Shown here in pieces: positions 37,787-45,540 of a stretch of DNA of 64,000 bases. A program made the position numbers and the translations under genes. A model generated the notes under the pieces. The model was not told where the DNA came from. It saw only the letters and a list, made by a program, of their open reading frames with translations, and did no database searches. The stretch lies in assembly GCA_963823495.1 (NCBI GenBank), contig CAWGLV010000001.1, positions 1,922,001 to 1,986,000 of the forward strand. The letters run 5' to 3'. This DNA comes from DATDAH01 sp963823495 (GTDB lineage Bacteria > Actinomycetota > Acidimicrobiia > Acidimicrobiales > DATDAH01). Positions within the stretch are counted from its first letter, which is position 1; each line of letters starts with the position of its first letter.

Positions 37787-39379
37787 TCATGTCACGTCGG
37801 CCAGGAGGATGGGCGGGTTGTGCAGGTGGGTGACCGTGGGCTGGGGGCCGACGACGTCGGTGGCCATCTCGAAGGCGTCCTGCAGGGTCGAGGCGGGCTT
37901 GAAACCGAGGCGGCGGACGGCCTTCACGTCGCCGCCGACGATGATCACCCCGCCCAGGTGCTGCAGCGCATGGCTGCCCCAGTACCACATGTAGAACGGG
38001 TGGACGCCGTGGTAGGCGTAGGACGTCCGGTACAGGTGGCGGTACCACTCGTCCTCGGCGAAGGCCTTCTCGAACTTCTCGACCTCGACCGGGTCGGTGG
38101 TCTCGGACAGGATCTGCTCGAAGAAGTCGATGTAGCTGGGGTGGTGGACCGGGTGGAACTCCCACGGCGTGGGGTGGGTCATGATCAGCACGCCGCCCTC
38201 GCGGACGATGGGCTTCCCCCGGTACAGGTTGAAGAAGTACCCGAGGCCCAGGCACATCACCAGGATCGGGTTCATCACCGAGTTCACGTTGTAGGGGCAG
38301 ATGTAGGGCAGCCCCATCGTGAGCACGTCGGTCTGGCCCTCCACCGCCACCAGTTGCTGGGCATGCACGTTCTGGGTGGTGACCTCGTGGACCGGCCCGA
38401 CCTCACCCGCCTGCACAGAGGTCAGGGCGTAGGGCGCCTTCCAGGCGTTGAACACCTTTCGCCGCGCGGTGGCGGGCAGTCGGTCGAGGCCGGCCTTCAT
38501 GCCGATGAACGAGGCCCGGTCGGCCATCGTCCACTCCCACTCCCGCTTCTGCAGGACCGAGAGAGGCAGGTCCCCGCCGAAGGTGTCGTTGTTGACCGTG
38601 GTCTCGATCTGGAAGATCTTCACGCCGGCCTTGCGGATGACGTCGCCCATGCGCCAATTGGAGTGGTGGAGGGCCGAGCTGTGGCGGTCCATCAGCGATC
38701 GGGAGTGCTGGAGGGTGTGGACGTTGTGGTGGTGGCGCAGGCTGCGGTAGCTGGCCAGTCCCGTGGCGGTGCTCTTGTGGCCCCCGTCCATGGCCACGAG
38801 GTTGATGTTCACGTAGACCAACAGGTCGCTCTCGGCCGCGCGCTTGGAGATCTCGACCTCCTCGCCCTCGTCGGTCTCGCCGAGGAAGGCGAGGTTCTCG
38901 GGGTCCTCGGCGTCGAAGTTGTAGAGGAGGCCGTCGGGGGCGAAGGCGTCGTAGACCCGGTCACCCACCGCATGGCGCAGTTCGGCCTCGGTCATGCGCC
39001 GATGGAGCGCGAGGGCGGCGATCAGGTGGACATCGTCCACCCCGGCGGCGGCGGCCATGTCCAGGACGGCCTCGATGATGCGCTGCCGGATGTCGGGGCG
39101 CCGCATCGGCGGCAACGGGAGAGAGATGTCGTCGAAGGCGATCGTGAGCTTCATTCCCGGGGTGAGCAGGTCCGGTAGGGGGGCGCAGTCCCCGAGGGGG
39201 TTCAGCAGGGCCTGGCGGATGGCCTCGTCGGGGTCCTTCAGGCCCGGAAGCGGTTCGGCGGGATAGACGATCCGGGAGCGGCCCACCGGGAGCCGCTCCA
39301 GTCGCAGGGTGTCACCGTGGTGGAACACCACCGGCGGGGTCGAACGGTCGACCTCGAGGACGAATCCTGGCCTGCTCAA
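37787..39379 (-). CDS. LarA-like protein (DUF2088, lactate-racemase superfamily)
   Basis: 530 residues. The N-terminal DUF2088 domain shows IAFDDISLPLPPMRRPDIRQ (compare the FDDxTRPTP segment of LarA), HLIAALALHRRMTEAEL, and a GGHKSTATG segment at the position where LarA presents the lysine for its nickel-pincer cofactor; histidines cluster in RHHHNVHTLQHS. The C-terminal third (PYICPYNVNSVMNPILV; WGSHALQHLGGVIIVGG) is not typical of LarA. LarA-superfamily enzymes racemise or epimerise 2-hydroxyacids and sugars; the substrate here is unknown. TTG 39379 overlaps the preceding stop (TTGA). No larB/larC/larE cofactor genes are nearby. Confidence 0.75.
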   Translation of the reverse strand: MSRPGFVLEVDRSTPPVVFHHGDTLRLERLPVGRSRIVYPAEPLPGLKDPDEAIRQALLNPLGDCAPLPDLLTPGMKLTIAFDDISLPLPPMRRPDIRQRIIEAVLDMAAAAGVDDVHLIAALALHRRMTEAELRHAVGDRVYDAFAPDGLLYNFDAEDPENLAFLGETDEGEEVEISKRAAESDLLVYVNINLVAMDGGHKSTATGLASYRSLRHHHNVHTLQHSRSLMDRHSSALHHSNWRMGDVIRKAGVKIFQIETTVNNDTFGGDLPLSVLQKREWEWTMADRASFIGMKAGLDRLPATARRKVFNAWKAPYALTSVQAGEVGPVHEVTTQNVHAQQLVAVEGQTDVLTMGLPYICPYNVNSVMNPILVMCLGLGYFFNLYRGKPIVREGGVLIMTHPTPWEFHPVHHPSYIDFFEQILSETTDPVEVEKFEKAFAEDEWYRHLYRTSYAYHGVHPFYMWYWGSHALQHLGGVIIVGGDVKAVRRLGFKPASTLQDAFEMATDVVGPQPTVTHLHNPPILLADVT

Positions 39380-40545
39380 AGCGATTCACGCTCCCGTTCG
39401 TTGCGGAGGTCGAAGGCGATCTTGACCGAGCCCCGGGACCCGGCGTTGGCGGCGTGCTCGAGCGCATCCTGGTACCGGTCGAGGGGGTAGGTGGCCGACA
39501 CGAGGCGACCGAGGTCGGCGGCCTCGACCAGGTCGAAGGCGAGCTCGAAGGTCCGCCGGCCACCGGCCTGCCGGCCGTAGGCGTAGGCGCCGACGAGAGC
39601 GACCTCCTTGTGCCACAGCGGCGTGAGGTCCAGGGACACCGTGCCGGGCATCCCGCACAGCACGACGCGGCCACCGGCCCGGGCCACGTCGATGCCGGTG
39701 GCCATGGTGTCGGCGCGGCCGACGCAGTCCACCACGGCGTCGGCCCCGCGGGTGAGGGTGTCGCCGATGACCATGGCCCCGGTGGCGCGGCGCACGGCCC
39801 GATGGGCTTGGTCGGGATCGACGACGAGGTCGGCGCCGAGCTCCTTGGCCAGACGGGCCTGGTGGGGGTACCGGGCGGTGGCGATGAGGGTGCCGGGGGA
39901 TCCCAACCGACGCAGCGCGGCGACGGTGAGCAGACCGAGCGTCCCGGCGCCGAGGACCACCTGTACGCCGCCCTCGCCGGCGGCCAGTGCGGCCCGTACC
40001 GCGCAGGCCGTGGGCTCGACCATGACCGCGGCCTCGTCGGTCAAGCCGTCGGCCACGGGATGGAGCTGGTCGGGATGGGCGACGAGCAGGGTCGACCAGC
40101 CACCGCCCGTGTCGGAGCAGAACCCGGTCTGGAGGCCGGGTTCGAGGTGACCGAAGGCCACCCGCTCACACCGGCCGACGTCGCCCGCCTCGCAGGCGCC
40201 GCAGGGCGGGTCGATGCCGCGGGCGACACAGCCGAGGACGGCTTCGAGCACGACCCGGGTGCCGTCGTCGCGGTCACCGACCACCTCGTGGCCGGGGACG
40301 AACGGGAAGGAGACGATGGGCTCGAAGTAGCGGGAGCTGCGACCGTCCACGGTGGCCAGGTCCGACCCGCAGATGCCTGACAGGCGGGGCCGGACCCGCA
40401 CCCACTCGGGTGCGGGGAGGGCGGGCACGTCGGTGTCCCGGAGGCGCAGCGGCCCCCAGGCCCCACCCCGCCCGGGAGCGACCGATCCCGCGATCCGGGC
40501 CGCCGCGTATCGAGGCAGGTTCCGCTCGAACTGCAGCGCCTTCAT
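39376..40545 (-). CDS. Zinc-binding medium-chain dehydrogenase
   Basis: 389 residues. The catalytic zinc site is indicated by SGICGSDLATVDG and PGHEVVG, and the structural zinc by C-x2-C-x2-C-type cysteines in PPCGACEAGDVGRCERV. The Rossmann motif VVLGAGTLGLLTVAALRRLG and later DAVVDCVGRADTM complete the fold. It oxidises an alcohol or reduces an aldehyde/ketone with NAD(P). ATG 40545 overlaps the reductase stop by 4 bp (ATGA), and its own stop overlaps the TTG of the LarA-like gene, so the three are translated as a coupled set. Confidence 0.88.
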   Translation of the reverse strand: MKALQFERNLPRYAAARIAGSVAPGRGGAWGPLRLRDTDVPALPAPEWVRVRPRLSGICGSDLATVDGRSSRYFEPIVSFPFVPGHEVVGDRDDGTRVVLEAVLGCVARGIDPPCGACEAGDVGRCERVAFGHLEPGLQTGFCSDTGGGWSTLLVAHPDQLHPVADGLTDEAAVMVEPTACAVRAALAAGEGGVQVVLGAGTLGLLTVAALRRLGSPGTLIATARYPHQARLAKELGADLVVDPDQAHRAVRRATGAMVIGDTLTRGADAVVDCVGRADTMATGIDVARAGGRVVLCGMPGTVSLDLTPLWHKEVALVGAYAYGRQAGGRRTFELAFDLVEAADLGRLVSATYPLDRYQDALEHAANAGSRGSVKIAFDLRNERERESL

Positions 40546-42923
40546 GTCGGGACCCCGCTGGTCGGGGTGAGGCGCTCGAGGCTGCGGGCCAGCCAGCCCG
40601 CCTTGCCGCCGGGGCGGGCGGCGAGGGGCAGTGGCGGGCGGGGACCGCCGGGGGACTTGTCGAAGTGCTCGACGAGCCACCCCCGCTTGCGGGCCAGCGC
40701 CGCCAGGCGGGTCTCGGGGTTGACCGCCACCGGGAACCCGACGGCATCGAGCATGGGCAGGTCCGAGGCGGAGTCGGCGTAGGCCACGGATTCGGCGAGG
40801 GAGAGGCCCTCGGCCGCGGCGTAGTCGGCCATGGCCTGCGCCCGGGCCTCGCCGGTGGGCGGCACGTCCCGCATGCCGCCCGTGTACCGGCCGCCCTTCT
40901 GTTCGAGGGACGCGCAGACGATGTCGTCGAAGAGCGGGCGCAGCGGTTCGACCACGAAGTCGAGGGCACCGGTGATCAAGACGGTGCGGTGGCCGAGGGC
41001 CCGGTGTCGACGGACCCGGCGGATGCCGGCAGGGAAGGACTTGGTGAGGATGAGGTCGCTGAACATCTGCCACGCGTCGGCGTCGATCTGATCGACCGGC
41101 GCGTTCTCGTAGCGGCGGTAGAAGTGACGGAGGAAGTCGCTGCGGTCCCGCTTGTCGAGGGCGAGCAGTCCGGGTCCCTCCCGCACCATCTGGGCCACGA
41201 AGCGAACGCGGTCGGTCTGAGGAAGGCGCCGGGTGGCCAGCCACGAGTACGAGGCCACGACGTTGGACGCGATCAGCGTGTTCTCGAGGTCGAAGGCGGC
41301 GAGGTGGCGCTCCGGGGACAGCACCTGGTCCCGGAGCCGGGCCTGGCGGTCCGAGGTGGTGCGTCCGCCTCCCTCGGTCCGCACCCGGGCCTGGGTGACG
41401 ATCGACGGCAGGTGGATCTCCTGCACGTAGGTCGGCCAGTCGATCGTGCGGGGATCGAAGTCGAAGGCCTCGCGGTCGCCGTCGTCGAGGCCGTCCCAGC
41501 GCGCCAGGAGGTTGTCGACGCCGTAGACGGCCTCGCACTCCGCGTAGGCCCCGTAGAGCTCGACGTAACCGATGGCGTTCTCGGCCTGCTCCCGTCTGGC
41601 CTCCAGGCGGGACGAGAGCTCGGCCTGGCGGCCTCGGAGCGGAAGGCCCGAGAGGAACCGCTCGGTCCGTTCCAGGGTGGTCTTGGCCCGACGGAGCTGG
41701 GACTCCACGCGGCCGCGGCCGGGGAAGGACCAGTCACCGGGGACGATGGGCTGGCCCTCGCGGTCATAGAGCGGGTGCTCCTTGAACCAGCTCGAGGTCA
41801 GGTCGACGAGCTCTCCGTAGCGGAGGGGGTTGATCGAACCCGAGGCGACCTGGGTGACATCGACCCGCCCGTCGGCGGCGGGACCGGTGCCGGCCACGGC
41901 GATGATGGCGGCCGCGACCTGGTCGACGGGGATGACGTCGACGATGCCCTCCGGGACGCCCGGGAACTGTTTGAGGAGGCCCCGCGCGTAGGAGATGATC
42001 ACCGGCTCGGCCATCCGGAACCCCCGGATCCAGCCCGGCTTGGGCTCAGCCCAGGCCGACTCGATGATCGAGGGGCGCACGATGCTCACCGGCACCGCTC
42101 CCCGGGTCTCACACAGCGCCCGCTCGCCGAGGGCCTTGGTGTAGGCGTAGGCATCCGGCCAGCCGAGCGAGGCGGCCCGCGCCCGGCCCGCCTCGGCCAT
42201 GCGGTCGGTGACCCAGCGGGTCCGGAACTGCTCGGTCTTGTCGGCCAGCAGCGGGACGCCGGCGGCCCCGAGCTCCTGGCGGGCCTGCTTGCGGTAGTCG
42301 GCCAGGTTCTCGGGCGTCCGGCTGGCGGCTTCGACGTCGGTGCGCATGCGGCGAGCGGCGTCGACTTCCCCCTGCCAGGAGACGTCGGTGAAGAAGTCGC
42401 TCTCCTCGACCAGTTCCTCGGGGGCGGCGCCTCGCCGGCTTCCCGCTACATAACAGGTCGAGACCGCGACCAGGTGGGGGGCGATGCCCAACTCGTTGAG
42501 CACGTCCACGATGCGGGTCGGTCCGAGCAGGTTGACCTCGACGGCGGCGTCGAGAGGGGAGTCGAAGGAGACCGTCGCGGCCGAGTGGATGACGATGTCG
42601 CAGCCGGCGAGGGCGGCTCGGCCCTCGTCGTCCAGGCCGAGGCCGTCGGTGCCCACGTCGCCGGCGACGGCGGTGACCCGTCGGTCGAGCGTGGCCTGGA
42701 AATCGTCACCCCACCGTTCCCGCAGGCGGTCGAAGGCGTCGTTGCGGAAGATCTCACGGCTCGCCCGGCGGGTCGGGTCCGAGCGCCGTCCTGGCCGGAT
42801 GAGCAGGACCAGCTCGCAGCCCGGAGCCGAGCGCAGCAGGCGCTCGACGAGGGCGGTGCCGAGGAATCCGGTGCTGCCCGTGACGGCGAGGCGCTTGCCG
42901 TCGAGGCCCTCGGCGATGCTCAT
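40542..42923 (-). CDS. Fatty acyl-CoA reductase-like SDR fused to a HAD-IB hydrolase
   Basis: 793 residues. Residues about 10-390 are an extended SDR of the fatty acyl-CoA reductase type: Rossmann TGSTGFLGTALVERLL, HSAATVSF, VSTCYVAG, the Y-x3-K pair in DAYAYTKALGE, and IVRPSIIES. A helical linker follows (two coiled-coil-like stretches), then a HAD-IB domain from about residue 540 (FDLENTLIASN; VLITGALDFV; YADSASDLPML). The first half would reduce an acyl-CoA to aldehyde or alcohol, and the second may dephosphorylate a lipid intermediate. The start ATG 42923 has AGAGGG upstream and overlaps the stop of a 19-residue leader ORF. First structural gene of a four-gene coupled operon opposite a TetR gene. 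Confidence 0.85.
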   Translation of the reverse strand: MSIAEGLDGKRLAVTGSTGFLGTALVERLLRSAPGCELVLLIRPGRRSDPTRRASREIFRNDAFDRLRERWGDDFQATLDRRVTAVAGDVGTDGLGLDDEGRAALAGCDIVIHSAATVSFDSPLDAAVEVNLLGPTRIVDVLNELGIAPHLVAVSTCYVAGSRRGAAPEELVEESDFFTDVSWQGEVDAARRMRTDVEAASRTPENLADYRKQARQELGAAGVPLLADKTEQFRTRWVTDRMAEAGRARAASLGWPDAYAYTKALGERALCETRGAVPVSIVRPSIIESAWAEPKPGWIRGFRMAEPVIISYARGLLKQFPGVPEGIVDVIPVDQVAAAIIAVAGTGPAADGRVDVTQVASGSINPLRYGELVDLTSSWFKEHPLYDREGQPIVPGDWSFPGRGRVESQLRRAKTTLERTERFLSGLPLRGRQAELSSRLEARREQAENAIGYVELYGAYAECEAVYGVDNLLARWDGLDDGDREAFDFDPRTIDWPTYVQEIHLPSIVTQARVRTEGGGRTTSDRQARLRDQVLSPERHLAAFDLENTLIASNVVASYSWLATRRLPQTDRVRFVAQMVREGPGLLALDKRDRSDFLRHFYRRYENAPVDQIDADAWQMFSDLILTKSFPAGIRRVRRHRALGHRTVLITGALDFVVEPLRPLFDDIVCASLEQKGGRYTGGMRDVPPTGEARAQAMADYAAAEGLSLAESVAYADSASDLPMLDAVGFPVAVNPETRLAALARKRGWLVEHFDKSPGGPRPPLPLAARPGGKAGWLARSLERLTPTSGVPT

Positions 42924-42979
42924 GTCCAGCCCTCTTGGCGGCTGACGCCACCGGGCCGGATGGCCCCCGCTCCGCTCAT
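42920..42979 (-). CDS. Leader ORF 2 (19 residues), second copy
   Basis: ATG 42979 to TGA 42922-42920, product MSGAGAIRPGGVSRQEGWT. Its ATG overlaps the stop of leader ORF 1 and its stop overlaps the ATG of the reductase gene (both ATGA). An AGAGGG motif inside the repeat precedes each internal ATG. It is identical in sequence to ORF 1 because of the 56-bp tandem duplication. Translation is predicted, not shown. Confidence 0.4.
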   Translation of the reverse strand: MSGAGAIRPGGVSRQEGWT

Positions 42980-43039
42980 GTCCAGCCCTCTTGGCGGCTG
43001 ACGCCACCGGGCCGGATGGCCCCCGCTCCGCTCATGTCC
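42921..43039. repeat. Tandem 56-bp direct repeat at the head of the reductase operon
   Basis: Bases 42921-42976 and 42977-43032 are identical (each starting CATGTCCAGCCCTCTTGGCG on the plus strand), followed by 7 bp of a third copy at 43033-43039. Each copy supplies a ribosome site and an ATG on the minus strand. As 56 is not a multiple of 3, each copy shifts the frame and creates the stop/start overlaps. Confidence 0.96.
42976..43035 (-). CDS. Leader ORF 1 (19 residues), first copy
   Basis: ATG 43035 to TGA 42978-42976, product MSGAGAIRPGGVSRQEGWT. It lacks an upstream ribosome site but lies 8 nt after a minus-strand TAGAAC box (43049-43044), so it may be translated from a leaderless mRNA and then feed ribosomes by termination-reinitiation into ORF 2 and the reductase. 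Confidence 0.4.
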   Translation of the reverse strand: MSGAGAIRPGGVSRQEGWT

Positions 43040-43047
43040 GGATGTTC

Positions 43048-43059
43048 TACCATCTGGTA
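43048..43059. promoter_or_regulatory. Candidate TetR operator between tetR-type gene and reductase operon
   Basis: TACCA-TC-TGGTA is a perfect inverted repeat with a 2-nt centre. It covers the tetR -10 box TACCAT (43048-43053) and touches the divergent TAGAAC box (minus strand 43049-43044). Binding of the encoded TetR protein here would block both transcripts. Inference from position and symmetry. Confidence 0.5.
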
Positions 43060-43060
43060 A

Positions 43061-43714
43061 GTGACCGCCTCCACCCGTGACCGGGCGCTGGACGCCGCGT
43101 TGGTGTCCTTTGCCGCACGCGGCTACGAGGCCACGTCGCTCGACGACGTGGCCGGCGAGGTCGGCGTGTCCAAGCAGGCGGTCCTCTACTACTACCCGTC
43201 GAAGTCGGCCCTCCTGGATGCCGTGGTGGACCGGAGTGCCGCCGAGCTCACCGCCGCGCTCGAGGGTGCCCTGGCCGGCGCCGGCGAGGGATGGGCCCGC
43301 GTCGAGGCCGTGGTGCGCTCCGTCTTCCGCCTGGCGCTGCGACGCCCCGAGCTGCTCGGGCTGCTCCGTGAGGTCAGTCGCCTGGGGCCGCCGGCGGCAC
43401 CGCGCCTGATGGCCGCCCTCGATCCACTGGTGCAACGGGCCCGGGACTTCCTGGAGGTGGAGATGGCTGCGGGCCGGGTGCGGGCGACCGACTCCCGCCT
43501 GCTGCTTCTGTCGGCCTACTCGACGGTGATCGGCATGGCCACCGAGGTCGAGGTGCTGCGGGGCCTGGGCGAGGAACCCACGCTGCGTTCCCTGGCTCGC
43601 CGCCGACGCGAGCTGCTCGACTTCCTGCACTCCGCACTCACCGCGGCTCCCGTCCCGGGTGTGGCGCTCGACCTCCCCGCGCTGGCGTCGAGCTCGTCGA
43701 CCAGGGCCCGGTGA
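43061..43714 (+). CDS. TetR-family transcriptional regulator
   Basis: 217 residues. The N-terminal helix-turn-helix (RDRALDAALVSFAARGYEATSLDDVAGEVGVSKQAVLYYYPSKSALLDAVV, about residues 6-56) is canonical for TetR; the helical ligand-binding domain is family-variable. GTG 43061 is 7 nt after TACCAT, with no ribosome site. It is divergent from the acyl-CoA reductase operon and shares an operator-like palindrome with it, so it probably senses a lipid-type ligand and represses that operon and itself (inference). The stop overlaps the methyltransferase GTG. Confidence 0.9.
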   Translation: MTASTRDRALDAALVSFAARGYEATSLDDVAGEVGVSKQAVLYYYPSKSALLDAVVDRSAAELTAALEGALAGAGEGWARVEAVVRSVFRLALRRPELLGLLREVSRLGPPAAPRLMAALDPLVQRARDFLEVEMAAGRVRATDSRLLLLSAYSTVIGMATEVEVLRGLGEEPTLRSLARRRRELLDFLHSALTAAPVPGVALDLPALASSSSTRAR

Positions 43715-44484
43715 GCTGGTCGAAGCGGCCATCGGTCGCCTTCGACCGAGCCGTCGGGTACTACGACGCCACTCGGACACTCAGCCCGGAGGCCGCCGCG
43801 CGGGTCACGACGGTGTTGGCCGACGCCCTCCACGGCCAGGGGACGGTGCTGGAGATCGGGGTGGGGACCGGACGCATCGCCCTGCCCCTGGCGGCGGCCG
43901 GAGTGGAGGTGCTGGGCATCGACCTCTCCGCACCGATGTTGGGCGAGTTGGTCGCTCGTTCGAGGGTGGTTCCGGTGGCCCGGGCGGATGCCACGGCGCT
44001 CCCGTTCGCCGACGACTCGTTGGGCGCGGTGATCGCCAGCCATGTTCTGCACCTCGTGCCCGAGTGGCGGGAGGCGGTCCAGGAATGCCTCCGGGTCCTT
44101 CGTCCGGACGGGGTGCTCCTGTGGGCCCGGGGCGGCCACGGTGTCCCCGGCCAGGCCGTGGCCCAGGTGTTCGCCGATGCCGCGGGCCTGGACCGCTCAC
44201 CCGCCGGCCTCGACGAGGTCGAAGGACTCGACGCCTACCTGCGCAGCAGGCACTGGAAGGCGACGTGGCTGCCCGAGGTGATCGACGACCGGCCGCTGTC
44301 GACCGAGGAGTTGATCGACCAACTCGAGGCGGGCCAGATGGCGTGGACCTGGCCGGCCACCGATCAGGACCGGGCCCGGGGTGCGGTCGCGGCCCGGGCG
44401 TGGGCTGCAGCGCAGCCGGAGCCGAGCGATCGGCCCCGTCCCCTCGGCCGACCGGTCCGGTTCCGTCGGTACGCCGCTCTGTAG
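43711..44484 (+). CDS. Class I SAM-dependent methyltransferase
   Basis: 257 residues. Motif I VLEIGVGTGRIALPLAAAG (about residues 48-66), motif II GIDLSAPMLGEL, post-motif ARADATALPFADDSLGAVIASHVLHLV and LRVLRPDGVLLW are the standard UbiE/Methyltransf_11 pattern. The GTG start overlaps the TetR stop (GTGA 43711-43714), so it shares that transcript. The methyl acceptor is unknown. Its TAG stop lies within the -10 box of the next gene. Confidence 0.88.
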   Translation: MSWSKRPSVAFDRAVGYYDATRTLSPEAAARVTTVLADALHGQGTVLEIGVGTGRIALPLAAAGVEVLGIDLSAPMLGELVARSRVVPVARADATALPFADDSLGAVIASHVLHLVPEWREAVQECLRVLRPDGVLLWARGGHGVPGQAVAQVFADAAGLDRSPAGLDEVEGLDAYLRSRHWKATWLPEVIDDRPLSTEELIDQLEAGQMAWTWPATDQDRARGAVAARAWAAAQPEPSDRPRPLGRPVRFRRYAAL

Positions 44485-44494
44485 CGTGACTCCG
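44482..44494 (+). promoter_or_regulatory. Leaderless promoter of the 2OG-oxygenase-like gene
   Basis: TAGCGT 44482-44487, whose TAG is the methyltransferase stop codon, then 7 nt and ATG 44495. Confidence 0.45.
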
Positions 44495-45502
44495 ATGACG
44501 GCGTCGGTCACGGTCTTCGACCCGTTGCTGGGGGCCGAGGGGGCCGAGGCGATGCTCCGGCTGGCTGAGGCCTTCCGGACCTACCGCACCTACAGCGCCG
44601 AGCGGACCGAGGACAACTACGGGGACCTGCCCCAACGGATCGATGCCGCGTCGAACTACGTCCGGACGGGGGGTCGCTTCGGGCGCCGGGGGGAACCCCT
44701 CGCGACCCTGGCCGACCGCACCAACTACTTCCGGGAGACCTACGCGTACGGCGAGGAGATCCGGGCGCCGGGCATCGAGGGCTTCCTGGGTCACGAGGGC
44801 CTCCTCGAGGCCGCCCGCCGGCTGCACGGCCGTCCCGTGATCGTCCCTGCCATCGTCTACGCGAACCTCCTGCTCCCGGGCCAGGAGTTGGCCGTGCACA
44901 CCGACGTGCCCGAGTTCCGCGGGGCCAACCGGATGCATCTCCCGCAGTGGCTGATGGTCGTGATGCACCACTCCGGGCTCTTCGAGGGCTGGCGCATGCC
45001 CATCGCCACTGCGGTGGCCTACTTCGGTGATGCGGCGGAAGGGGACTTCGCCCACTACCCCGACGGGGTCGACGGCGCCGCAGTGGCCCTGCCGGTCCGC
45101 CATGACACCGCCGTGCTCCTCGACACCGACAGCGTCTTCCACGGCGTCGACCGGGTGGGGTCGGCCGACGCATCGGTCCCTCCCCTCGGTCCGGCTCCCG
45201 AGCTCCGCTTCGTCGGCGAGGACCAGTGGGCCCTTCGCGGCGCGGACCCCGAGCCGGTCTCCTACCGGTGGGACGACTTGAGGTTCTCGGTGTCCTGGAA
45301 GGCCTACTGCTTCGCCGACGAGGCGGAGCGCAAGACCTGGGCCGCCCATGCCGACGACCTGACCCTGCCGGTCATCCTCGACTGCCTCGACGCGGACCTG
45401 CGGGCGCAGGGCCGACTCGGCGGGGCCCGTCCCGATCCCAAGGAGTTCGCCGGGATGTTGATCCGCGAGTACGTCTGCTTCCCGGACCCTGGGCCCGGGT
45501 GA
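44495..45502 (+). CDS. 2-oxoglutarate/Fe(II) dioxygenase-like protein, unassigned
   Basis: 335 residues, no exact family recognised. An iron triad can be proposed: His135-x-Asp137 in LAVHTDVPEF and His216 in SVFHGVDR, with Arg220 as a possible 2-oxoglutarate ligand; the spacing suits the cupin-like fold of this superfamily. Regions NYFRETYAYGEE and NRMHLPQWLMVVMHHSGLF are aromatic-rich and probably line a substrate pocket. The substrate cannot be predicted. Convergent with PPK2, with a CTGACCC/GGGTCAG hairpin between the stops. Confidence 0.62.
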   Translation: MTASVTVFDPLLGAEGAEAMLRLAEAFRTYRTYSAERTEDNYGDLPQRIDAASNYVRTGGRFGRRGEPLATLADRTNYFRETYAYGEEIRAPGIEGFLGHEGLLEAARRLHGRPVIVPAIVYANLLLPGQELAVHTDVPEFRGANRMHLPQWLMVVMHHSGLFEGWRMPIATAVAYFGDAAEGDFAHYPDGVDGAAVALPVRHDTAVLLDTDSVFHGVDRVGSADASVPPLGPAPELRFVGEDQWALRGADPEPVSYRWDDLRFSVSWKAYCFADEAERKTWAAHADDLTLPVILDCLDADLRAQGRLGGARPDPKEFAGMLIREYVCFPDPGPG

Positions 45503-45512
45503 GGCGGGCCCG

Positions 45513-45540
45513 CTGACCCTCCCGGGCCAGGCTGGGTCAG
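45513..45540. terminator. Inverted repeat between convergent stops
   Basis: CTGACCC (45513-45519) and GGGTCAG (45534-45540) flank a 14-nt GC-rich loop; the second arm includes the PPK2 stop codon. A weak bidirectional terminator candidate without a T-run. Confidence 0.4.
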
